The notes beneath the pieces were generated by a model. It searched no databases and was not told the DNA's origin. It was given only the letters and a program-made list of their open reading frames with translations. Of a stretch of 64,000 bases of DNA, positions 53,407-61,700 are shown one piece after another. Location of the stretch: assembly GCF_004217145.1 (NCBI RefSeq), contig NZ_SHKR01000012.1, positions 620,001-684,000 of the forward strand, read 5' to 3'. The stretch comes from Kribbella rubisoli (GTDB taxonomy: Bacteria > Actinomycetota > Actinomycetes > Propionibacteriales > Kribbellaceae). Position 1 is the stretch's first letter; each line of letters opens with the position of its first letter. The translations under genes were made by a program, and so were the position numbers.

Positions 53407-55251
53407 ATGACCGACAGCGGTGAGCGTACGACGATGACCAGACGAACCCTGATCGGTGGAGCATCCGCCCTGGCCGCGGCCGGGTTCACGGCCGTTCCGG
53501 CGTACGCCGGTGGAGCCGACCACGGCCGGACCGTGCGGTTGAGCGTGATGGGCACGACCGACCTGCACGGCAACGTCTTCAACTGGGACTACTTCAAGAA
53601 CACCGAGTACGACGACTCCGCGCACAACGACATCGGCCTGGCGAAGATCTCGACCCTCGTCACCGCGGTCCGGGACCGCATCGGAGCGGACCGCCACGCG
53701 CCGCGCCCGCTGCTGCTCGACGCCGGTGACACCATCCAGGGCACCCCGCTGTCGTACTACTTCGCCAAGATCGAGCCCATCACCGGCGGTCACACGCATC
53801 CGATGGCCGCCGCGATGAACCGGATCGGGTACGACGCGGCCGCGCTCGGGAACCACGAGTTCAACTACGGGATCGAGATCCTGCGCAAGTTCCAGCGGCA
53901 GCTGCGGTTCCCGCTGCTCGGCGCGAACGCCCAGGATTGGACCACGGGCCTGCCCGCGTTCCCGCCGTACGTGCTGAAGCGGGTGCACGTGCCGGGCGAG
54001 AAGCCGATCACCGTCGGCATCCTCGGCCTGACCAACCCGGGGATCGCGATCTGGGACAAGGCGAACGTCGAGAACAAGCTGAAGTTCGGCGGAATCGTCG
54101 AGCTGGCCAAGATCTGGGTACCGCGGGTCCGCAAGGCCGGCGCCGACATCGTGATCGCGTCCGTGCACTCGGGCATGGACCTGTCCTCGTCGTACGGCGA
54201 CGCGCTGCCGTACCCGGAGAACGCGTCCGTCCTGATGGCCGAGACCGTGCCCGGGATCGACGCCGTACTCGTGGGTCACGCGCACCTGGAGATCCCCGAG
54301 CGCCTCGTCACGAACAAGACCAGCGGCGAGCAGGTCGTGCTGACCGAGCCGCTGAAGTGGGGCATGCGGCTGTCGCTCATCGACCTCGACCTGCAGAAGG
54401 TCCGCGGTCGATGGACGGTCGTCGGTCGCCACAGCCAGGTGCTGAACGCGAACACTGTCGACGCCGATCCGCAGGTCGTCGGGCTGCTGCAGAAGGATCA
54501 CGACAAAGTCGTCGAGTACGTGAACTCGAAGATCGGCACCTGCACCGAGGCGATGTCCGCGGCCACGGCGCCGTGGGAGGACACCGCCGCCCTTGACTTC
54601 GTCAACTTCATCCAGGCGGACGCTGTGTCGAAGGCTTTGGCCGGTACGCCGCAGGAGTCGCTGCCTGTGCTGGCGATCGCCGCGCCGTTCAACCGGGCTG
54701 CTGCGATTCCTGCCGGCGACGTGTCGATCCGCGATGTCGCCGGGCTGTACGTCTTCGACAACACGCTGCTCGCGGTGACGATGACCGGCGCGGACATCAA
54801 GGACTATCTGGAGTTCTCTGCGCAGTACTACAAGCAGGTGACCGGGGCCGGGCCGTTCCCGTCCGACCAGGTGACCAACGCGCCGACCCCGACCGCGCCG
54901 ACCGGCACGCCGGACTACAACTACGACGTACTCGGCGGTCTGACCAAGCCACTGACCTACAAGATCGACATCGCCAAGGGCGTGGGGGCGCGCATCACGG
55001 ACCTCGCGTACGACGGGGTCGCGGTGGCGGCCGACCAGCAATTCGTTGTCGCGGTCAACAACTACCGCCAGTCCGGCGGCGGCAACTTCCCGCACGTCTC
55101 CACCGCGCCCGTCGTCTACAACCGCCAGGTCGAAATCCGCCAACTGATGATCGACTACGTCACCGCCACCGGCGAGGTCGACCCAACTACCTTCCACACA
55201 GTCGACTGGTCGTTGGTCTCGAACGGCGCCCCGATCGTGATCACCGCCTGA
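53407..55251 (+). CDS. Tat-exported 5'-nucleotidase / 2',3'-cyclic phosphodiesterase
   Basis: 614 aa. Tat signal TRRTLIGGASALAAAGF. Metallophosphatase domain: TTDLHGN, DAGDTIQG, LGNHEFNYG, ASVHSGMD, GHAHLE. C-terminal nucleotide-binding domain from about 350 with LAIAAPFNRA, AGLYVFDNTLLAVTMTG and VAVNNYRQSGGGNFP. CpdB/UshA-like; scavenges phosphate and nucleosides outside the cell. ATG 53407 chosen; another at 53434 starts just before the RR. Confidence 0.93.
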   Translation: MTDSGERTTMTRRTLIGGASALAAAGFTAVPAYAGGADHGRTVRLSVMGTTDLHGNVFNWDYFKNTEYDDSAHNDIGLAKISTLVTAVRDRIGADRHAPRPLLLDAGDTIQGTPLSYYFAKIEPITGGHTHPMAAAMNRIGYDAAALGNHEFNYGIEILRKFQRQLRFPLLGANAQDWTTGLPAFPPYVLKRVHVPGEKPITVGILGLTNPGIAIWDKANVENKLKFGGIVELAKIWVPRVRKAGADIVIASVHSGMDLSSSYGDALPYPENASVLMAETVPGIDAVLVGHAHLEIPERLVTNKTSGEQVVLTEPLKWGMRLSLIDLDLQKVRGRWTVVGRHSQVLNANTVDADPQVVGLLQKDHDKVVEYVNSKIGTCTEAMSAATAPWEDTAALDFVNFIQADAVSKALAGTPQESLPVLAIAAPFNRAAAIPAGDVSIRDVAGLYVFDNTLLAVTMTGADIKDYLEFSAQYYKQVTGAGPFPSDQVTNAPTPTAPTGTPDYNYDVLGGLTKPLTYKIDIAKGVGARITDLAYDGVAVAADQQFVVAVNNYRQSGGGNFPHVSTAPVVYNRQVEIRQLMIDYVTATGEVDPTTFHTVDWSLVSNGAPIVITA

Positions 55252-55252
55252 A

Positions 55253-56122
55253 TCAACCCAAAGTGACACTCCAGAGTTCACGTGGATTGATCTCTGGCCC
55301 GTGGGCTCCGGACCGGATGCCTCGAACGGAGCGGCGACCGTGCCCCCAGCGGTTGTTGTCGACAATCACACACTCACCCGACGACAGCTGAACCTCATGC
55401 TCGACTGTGGCCGCCGCGGCGAGCAGCGCTGTGAGTGCCTCCTCTGCGCGCCTCGCCTGGTTGGTCGGGATTGTGCGCCAATGGTCAAGCAGCTCATATT
55501 TCAGTCGTACGCCAAGGTCATACTCGCTGGCAGGATCCGGGAGCCGGTAGACGAGCGCCTTCGCTGAACCATCTGGGAACGGGACCTCGCCCATCAGGGT
55601 CTCCATCCAGCCGGCGAACCGATCAGCGTGCCGGTGAGCCAGAGCCTCGAACGCGCGCCGCCACTCGACGAGCACAGACTCGCCGTTCTCGCCGGGACAG
55701 CCGTCCTGCCAGCCCTGGTGGACCATGAGCATCGCGAAATACGGTGGCCGGGGCTCCCGGAGTGACTGCGCGGAGTGCGCCGCCAGCGGACCGTCGAGTG
55801 CGTGAAGTTCCCGTCGCGCCGCGGCCTCAGGGTCGAAACGGACGCGGTGAACTCCGGAATGAGCGACATGCGCACCGGGGTCACCCGCTCCGTAATACGC
55901 CAACGGCTCACCCCAGTGGCTGATCAGCCAGATGAACTGATCCAACTGAGCCGGTAGGTCGCGGACTCGTGCGATATGAGCCGAGTCGAGCTGGCATTGA
56001 ACGGCAACTCGCAGCGCTTCGCCGCTCAGGGCCGTACCGTCGAGCGCCGGTGGGAGTCGATCGGCAGCCGTGGCACCGCCGAACCGGGTGCTCGGCCCGT
56101 CCGGGCCTTGGGCTCTGGTCAT
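55253..56122 (-). CDS. TauD/clavaminate-synthase-like protein with HSA in place of HxE
   Basis: 289 aa of the Fe(II)/2-oxoglutarate clavaminate-synthase-like fold. The C-terminal block GECVIVDNNRWGHGRRSV gives the distal His (His261) and the 2-oxoglutarate Arg. The first metal motif, HTE in the neighbour, is here His116-Ser117-Ala118; both lie 10 residues before a conserved Tyr (HSAQSLREPRPPY versus HTEMAFHPNPPDY). Loss of the acid is the hallmark of Fe/2OG halogenases (HxA/HxG), but also of dead enzymes. Start ATG 56122 overlaps the upstream oxygenase stop (ATGA). Halogenase, altered oxygenase or non-catalytic partner are all open. Confidence 0.75.
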   Translation of the reverse strand: MTRAQGPDGPSTRFGGATAADRLPPALDGTALSGEALRVAVQCQLDSAHIARVRDLPAQLDQFIWLISHWGEPLAYYGAGDPGAHVAHSGVHRVRFDPEAAARRELHALDGPLAAHSAQSLREPRPPYFAMLMVHQGWQDGCPGENGESVLVEWRRAFEALAHRHADRFAGWMETLMGEVPFPDGSAKALVYRLPDPASEYDLGVRLKYELLDHWRTIPTNQARRAEEALTALLAAAATVEHEVQLSSGECVIVDNNRWGHGRRSVRGIRSGAHGPEINPRELWSVTLG

Positions 56123-57138
56123 CGGTAGCTGCCCGGGGCTAGATCCGTGGTCAGGATCCGGCCCGATCCGGCCAGCTGTTCGCGCGTGATGTGCATCCGG
56201 CGCAGCCAGCGATCGCGACCGTCGTACCTTGCCCGGAAGCTGGACCTGGCATGGACCGCGCGCCGGTTGTCTAGGATCAGTGCGTCGCCTGCTTCTAGCG
56301 CGACGTGGTGAGCTCGCCGTTCGATCGCCGTTGTCAGTTCCCGCAATGCCTCGGCGGCCCGCTCGTGTCGCGGTTGCATGAGTTCCGGCTCATAACGCAG
56401 GGACGGATCCAAAGGATCGCCGCCAAGGATGCTCACCCACGGCCCGCTGTCCATTTCCCGCACCGGTTTCCCGCCGGCGAAGTAGGGACTGTGCAACCGT
56501 CGCAGCACAACCATGTAGTCACGCGCGGAGAGAGCCGCCAGGACATCCGTATCCAGTTCGCGTAGCACATTCCGTGTGGCGGCGAAGCGGGTCAGCGCTG
56601 TACCGTCCGGGTCGCCTCGGAGGGTGTAGAGGAGGAGATAGTCCGGAGGATTCGGGTGAAATGCCATCTCGGTGTGATAGCCCAGGTCAGCTGAAGAACT
56701 CTGACTGGATAGAGCTGCCGCGTTCTCGCGGACCGGAAAAACGTCCTGGAAAATCTGTCCGTCCCGTTCTTCGGCGTAGCCGACGGGTTCTCCGAGCGAG
56801 GCCGCAACGACACTCATGACATATTCACTGAACTGGTTCTTCGTGGCCGGCGCGGCGACCGGCAGGGCGGGCGTTGGCGGCACCTGTCCACGCAACGTCA
56901 GGCCGCGAAGCAGCAGGGCTCCTTCACCCGTCGATCCGGCCGCGAACTCCGACAATCGCGTGCGGAGTTCTGCGGGCAACCGTGGCACTGTCGTCCGGAC
57001 TTCGTCCAGGTATGCATCGAAATCATTGTATGGATCGCGGGTTGTCATTGCGGCAAGGTCGTGCAAGGTATCGACCGTCCTGACGTCGATCGTCAGGACC
57101 GATCTGCTCGTCGGATTGAGTTCTTTTGCTGCGGTCAT
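56119..57138 (-). CDS. Fe(II)/2-oxoglutarate amino-acid-hydroxylase-like oxygenase
   Basis: 339 aa, TauD/clavaminate-synthase superfamily, most like amino-acid beta-hydroxylases (VioC/AsnO type). Metal ligands: HTE 155-157 (DLGYHTEMAFHPNPPDY) and distal His296 (LILDNRRAVHARSSF); 2-oxoglutarate Arg near RWLRRMHITRE. Substrate unknown, possibly a free or carrier-bound amino acid. ATG 57138 behind ggggggaa. Overlaps the HSA paralogue by 4 nt, so the two are made together. Confidence 0.85.
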   Translation of the reverse strand: MTAAKELNPTSRSVLTIDVRTVDTLHDLAAMTTRDPYNDFDAYLDEVRTTVPRLPAELRTRLSEFAAGSTGEGALLLRGLTLRGQVPPTPALPVAAPATKNQFSEYVMSVVAASLGEPVGYAEERDGQIFQDVFPVRENAAALSSQSSSADLGYHTEMAFHPNPPDYLLLYTLRGDPDGTALTRFAATRNVLRELDTDVLAALSARDYMVVLRRLHSPYFAGGKPVREMDSGPWVSILGGDPLDPSLRYEPELMQPRHERAAEALRELTTAIERRAHHVALEAGDALILDNRRAVHARSSFRARYDGRDRWLRRMHITREQLAGSGRILTTDLAPGSYR

Positions 57139-57155
57139 TGCTATTCCCCCCAAAA

Positions 57156-57341
57156 TCAGGCCACGGATTCAAGCGAGCGAATGATCCCTGCTGCCGTCGC
57201 TTCGTACTTCTGCTCTATCGCACTCGGGCCGGCCTTGTTACGAACGAAAACCAGATCGCCGGTGCCTGACTCCCGGCGCAGAGTGTGGTACAAAAACTGA
57301 GGATCGTGATCTGAACGCTGGGGGGCAGATGACTCACTCAA
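57156..57341 (-). other. Short open frame upstream of the oxygenases (remnant or small protein)
   Basis: A 61-codon frame (from TTG 57341) with plausible coding bias in its last 45 codons (DLVFVRNKAGPSAIEQKYEA, then IIRSLESVA). It stops 17 nt before the oxygenase ATG. Its only long start is a TTG inside the divergent gene, with no ribosome site; a TTG at 57293 is also weak. It could be the 3' remnant of a gene truncated at this boundary or a short protein. Not recognised. Confidence 0.3.
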
Positions 57342-58750
57342 TCGAGCAGTCGTGGCCGGATGCGCTGCGGCCGGCGAAGATTGTCTGCAGGGACGCGGTG
57401 GTGGTCGTGCCCGGCATCATGGGCAGCGAGCTCGTAGACACCGAATCCGGTGATCGCCTCTGGGGCCTGTCGCCTCGGTGGTACGCCCGCGCGTGGTCTC
57501 ATCGCGACGGGTTGGCCAGGCTCGCGGTGACGGAGGCCGAACTGGCCGGGAAGACTGATCGAGTGCGGCCGGCCGGCCTGCTGAAGTTCCCTGCAATAGC
57601 TCCGGTACTTGCCGGCGTGGAACCGTACACGCGCCTGATGAAGGCCGTGCGAGAGATTGTTGCTCACCCTGACGCAGCCCTGGGTTTCGCCTACGACTGG
57701 CGGCTGGCGGTCGACTTCAACGCGAAGCTCCTAGCGACGGCGGCCGCTGATCACCTCGAGCGTTGGCGGGCCCGATCCGGCTATTCCGATGCCGGGCTGG
57801 TGCTGATCGCACACTCGATGGGTGGGCTGCTGTGCCGTGCGATCCCGCTCGACGCCGGACTTGCCGATGTCACTCGCGCCGTGGTCACGCTGGGCACTCC
57901 ATTCGATGGCGCAGCGAAAGCTGCCGTTTTGCTGAACCAAGGCAACGGCGCGCCGCTGCCGGCGAAACGGTTGCAGAGGCTGGCTGCCACGATGCCCGGC
58001 ATCCACGCTTTGCTGCCGATGTACAGCTGTGTCGATGAGGGTGATTCTGTCCGGTCATTGACGCCCGCAGATGTGGGTCGCTTGGGCGGCTCGGCGGAGC
58101 TGGCGGCCGCTGCCTACGCCACTCATCGCTCAGCTCGCCCGATGACCGGTCATAGAGCATTGATCGGGATCAGGCAGTCAACGATGAGCACACTGACCAT
58201 CCGCGACGGCATCGTCGAAGCCCACGACTACACCTTCGTGCCGCAAGCCGACGGCGACGTTGCCCGTCGTCCGAACGGCCTGATCCACAGGGTCTACGGC
58301 GCCGGCGACGGGACAGTTCCACGGAACTCGGCTCGTCCGCCGCAGGGCGCCGCGATGCCGCTCGCCCAGCAGCACGGTGCGCTCGCAAGATCCAAGGAGG
58401 CGATCGACCTGGTCCGGGACGTCCTGACGAATCTGGACGGCGATCTAGGACCACGCCTTGGCGCCGATGACGAGGCCGGCATCGGCCTCGCTATGCCGGA
58501 TTCCACGGTGCCCGGTACGCCGTGGACCGCGGTAGTCACCGGCGTACGGCCCGGCCAGGCGCGATGCAAGCTTGTGAATGCTGATACCAATCAGGTGATC
58601 GGACGCCCTCGATTGAAGCGCTCCGGCGAGGCGGTCGTCGCCGAGGTCGTGTTGCCGGCGCCCGGCATGTACCGATTGAGCGTTGCCGGCGGCGGCACCT
58701 CACCGGTGAGCCAGCTCGTTCTGGCGGTGGCCGCGACGGTGGAAGAATGA
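57329..58750 (+). CDS. LCAT-like lipase/acyltransferase
   Basis: 473 aa alpha/beta hydrolase of the lecithin:cholesterol acyltransferase type. Start block VVVVPGIMGSELVDTESGDR (oxyanion region), nucleophile Ser163 (LIAHSMGGLL), Asp327 (YGAGDGTVP) and His349 (AQQHGAL) give a full triad. A C-terminal beta domain follows (MPDSTVPGTPWTAVVTG). No signal peptide, so it acts inside the cell. Its stop overlaps the next ATG (ATGA), binding it to the caspase-STAND-WD40 gene. A membrane-lipid effector is the likeliest role, by inference. Codon use is a little less GC-rich than neighbours. Confidence 0.82.
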   Translation: MTHSIEQSWPDALRPAKIVCRDAVVVVPGIMGSELVDTESGDRLWGLSPRWYARAWSHRDGLARLAVTEAELAGKTDRVRPAGLLKFPAIAPVLAGVEPYTRLMKAVREIVAHPDAALGFAYDWRLAVDFNAKLLATAAADHLERWRARSGYSDAGLVLIAHSMGGLLCRAIPLDAGLADVTRAVVTLGTPFDGAAKAAVLLNQGNGAPLPAKRLQRLAATMPGIHALLPMYSCVDEGDSVRSLTPADVGRLGGSAELAAAAYATHRSARPMTGHRALIGIRQSTMSTLTIRDGIVEAHDYTFVPQADGDVARRPNGLIHRVYGAGDGTVPRNSARPPQGAAMPLAQQHGALARSKEAIDLVRDVLTNLDGDLGPRLGADDEAGIGLAMPDSTVPGTPWTAVVTGVRPGQARCKLVNADTNQVIGRPRLKRSGEAVVAEVVLPAPGMYRLSVAGGGTSPVSQLVLAVAATVEE

Positions 58751-61700
58751 CGGGCGACGGCCCTCGCGTGGAGATCTTCGGCATCGGGATCGGCGCCTAT
58801 ACCGATCCCGCGCATCTGCCGCTGTCCGTCGATCAGGAACTGCAAGCCATTTCTCAGGTGCTCGCCGACTTCGGCGCTGTAGAGAATCCCTGGACGGCAC
58901 CAGACTTTCGAGGCTCCGATGCTGTGTTCGAGCGATTGCGGGCCTGGCGTCAGTCGCCCGAACCAAGGACGTTCCTGTGCTGGATAGGCCATGGGATCAC
59001 TGATCAGGACAGAGCCGCCCTCCTGCACTCCATGAGTGAGAAGGACCGTTGGGCCGGCTGCTTCACGCCTGAGAATCTCGTCGAGTTCATTGTGGAGAAG
59101 GATCTCGGCGCTACTGACCACGAGTGGTCGGTCGTCGTCATCGACGCGTGCGGCTCATCGACTTTCGTCAAGGAGTTGGGTGCTCTGGTCGACAAAAGAT
59201 CCGATGAACGCCGAATGCTGCTGATCGGTACATCCGGGGACGGAGCGAGCAGGCTCGGCCGCTTCAGCCACGTGCTCCGGACCGTTCTCGCTGACACCTT
59301 TGCCGCCAACCAGTCGATAACGCTCTGGGACCTGTGTGGCGAGCTCCGCTCGGAGCTGCCCGACGCTGAGGTCGTACCCAAGAACATCAGGAACTTTGCT
59401 CTGGTCCGCCGCACGCCCGTCGTCAGCGGAATGACGATCGATCACGCCGCTGAAGTCCAGGCAGTGTTGGCGAGGCTGAACGATGACGAGCGACGGCATT
59501 TCGCTGCGAAGGCCCAGGGCGGCGAATTGGGCGACGAAAGCTGGTATTACCAGGAGAGAGCAGCCGAGACCGCACACGTCGTCGATTGGTTGTCCGCGAC
59601 TCGGAGCGGGCTGCTGGTGATCACCGGGCCGCCGGGATCGGGAAAGTCTGCGCTGCTGGGGCAACTGGTGGTCCGTACCCGCCCCGAGATCCGATCTGTT
59701 CTGGAACGGCTCGGATTGCTGATACAGACGGCCGAAGGTGACCGACCACCGGACGACATATTCGATCTGTCACTCCACCTCACCGGAATGACGACAGCGG
59801 ATCTGCTGGCTCAGATCGCGGGTCTGCTCGACCTGGTGCCACCGCCCGCGCAGTTGCCGCACCAGGTCGAGTGGCTGATCGCCAGGCTGAGTGGACATGC
59901 CGGCGCTCCGCTGACCGTTCTGCTGGATGCGCTGGACGAGGCCGCGGATCCCGTCGCAATGGCGGCCTCGCTGAGGCGTCTTTCCCGCCTCCCAGCGGTG
60001 CGGCTGGTGGTCGGGACCCGGCAAGTCGCAGCCGGCGAAGACAATGCGGTCGACGTCGATCTCTTGGCCATCCTGCAGGTTCGCCCCAGTGATGTAGTGA
60101 CCGTCCAGCGGGACGGCGACGCGATCGCAGGTTATGCGAGGCGCCGGCTGACCGACGCGGTCCGGGCTGGGGAGTTGATTGCGGACCCGGACCTGATCGC
60201 CCGAACCTCCGCGAGAATCGGTGGCGGCTCCGACGACTTCCTGGGAGCTCGCCTGATCATCGCGGAGCTGCGAGCCACACCGGGCCCGCTGACCGAGGAC
60301 GGCATCACACCGCTCTTGCAGAAGGATCATCGCACGTTGTTCGCCGACGCGGTCGCCCGGATGCAGCGACATCACTCGAGTGCTCGTACTCTGCTGCGCG
60401 CACTAGCCATGGCTCGTGGCCGCGGTCTGCCACTACGCGATGGTGTTTGGGCGCAGGTGGGCTCTGCGCTTTCGGCCGGCCAATTGCCGAACGGCGATGA
60501 CATCCATGATCTTCTCCGCATCGCCGCGCCCTATGTGAGTGTCCATCATGAGCATGGACAGACGGTTTACCGTCTCGCTCACCGCACCTTCGAAGAGCAT
60601 TTTGAAGCGGATCGAACCGAGGTGGCGGAGGGACACGCCAAGATCGTCCGTGTACTGGCCGACTCGCTGCGTGCTCGAGGCGCTTCGAACGACACCGCGA
60701 ATCCGTACATCGCCCACTATGTGTCGGCGCACGCGCTGGCGGGTGGCGGCGCCGGCTGGGAGCAGTTGGCCGAGATGGTCGATGTCTTCGACCGCTTGGA
60801 GCTGCCGGCCCTGGTCGGCGATGCGTTGCGGTCGGGCAAAGGTTCGACAGCCGTGCCGCCGGAAATCTCGGCTGTTATCTCGGTGTGGCATGTCCTCGCT
60901 TCCGCTGCGCCAGAAGACCGCAAAGGAATCCTCCAGCTCGCTCTCGCCAGGCAGTGTGGCGAGAGCCCGCCTTTGTCGGCGATGAATGGAGCATGGTCGC
61001 TGGAGAGGGCGGTCATGGTGTGGCAGGCAGCGCACCTTGTCTTGCCGATTCATACGAAGGGCGTCAACGCAGTGGTTCCAGTGGTGCGCGGTGGCCGCAC
61101 TCTGGTGGCCAGCGCCGGTTCTGATGGCAGGGTACGGATCTGGGACACACTGGCCCAGCCCCGCGAGGTCGTTACCTGGAGTGGCCCTCGCTCTGCCGCT
61201 ACAGCACTTGCGGTCCTCAGCGGCGCCGGCCAGAGTTCCCTGGTCGTGGGACGCCAGGACGGTACGGTGAGCGTCTGGGATCCGTGGGCCGGCCAGGACC
61301 GGGTGCGACGATTGTCGTGCCATGAGGCAACGGTGACAGCACTCAGCGTCCTTGAGCAGGCTGGGAAACTGATCTTTGCTTCCGGCGACATCAGTGGCAG
61401 GGTCTTGGTGCAAGATGTGCGGACGGGGGACACGCTCAGTACGTGGCAGCACCCGCGCGGATCGAGCGTGCAAACCTTGACAAGCTCTGATGGGAAGGGC
61501 TTGCACATCGGCTGTAATGACGGCTCGTTGCGCCGTTGGGAGCCGCTGTCCGAGGCTGCGCCTGGTTCGCCTGTTCAGGCACATCGTGGAGGTATCCGTG
61601 CCGCGGTGGCCAAGGCCTCCGGTGGTACGCGCGCGAGCGAACAGGCGTGGATCTTGTCTGCGGGCAACGACGGCGAGGTCAAGGAGTGGACCGCGTTCAC

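Noticed and set aside
53302..55365. 687-codon open frame antisense to the 5'-nucleotidase
   Set aside because: High-GC shadow of a well-supported gene with Tat signal and metal motifs; protein is Arg/Val/Gly/Asp-rich with no domain.
57156..57341. RiPP precursor peptide for the two oxygenases
   Set aside because: No credible start codon, no core-like region with Cys/Ser/Thr clusters; treated as a remnant or weak small frame.
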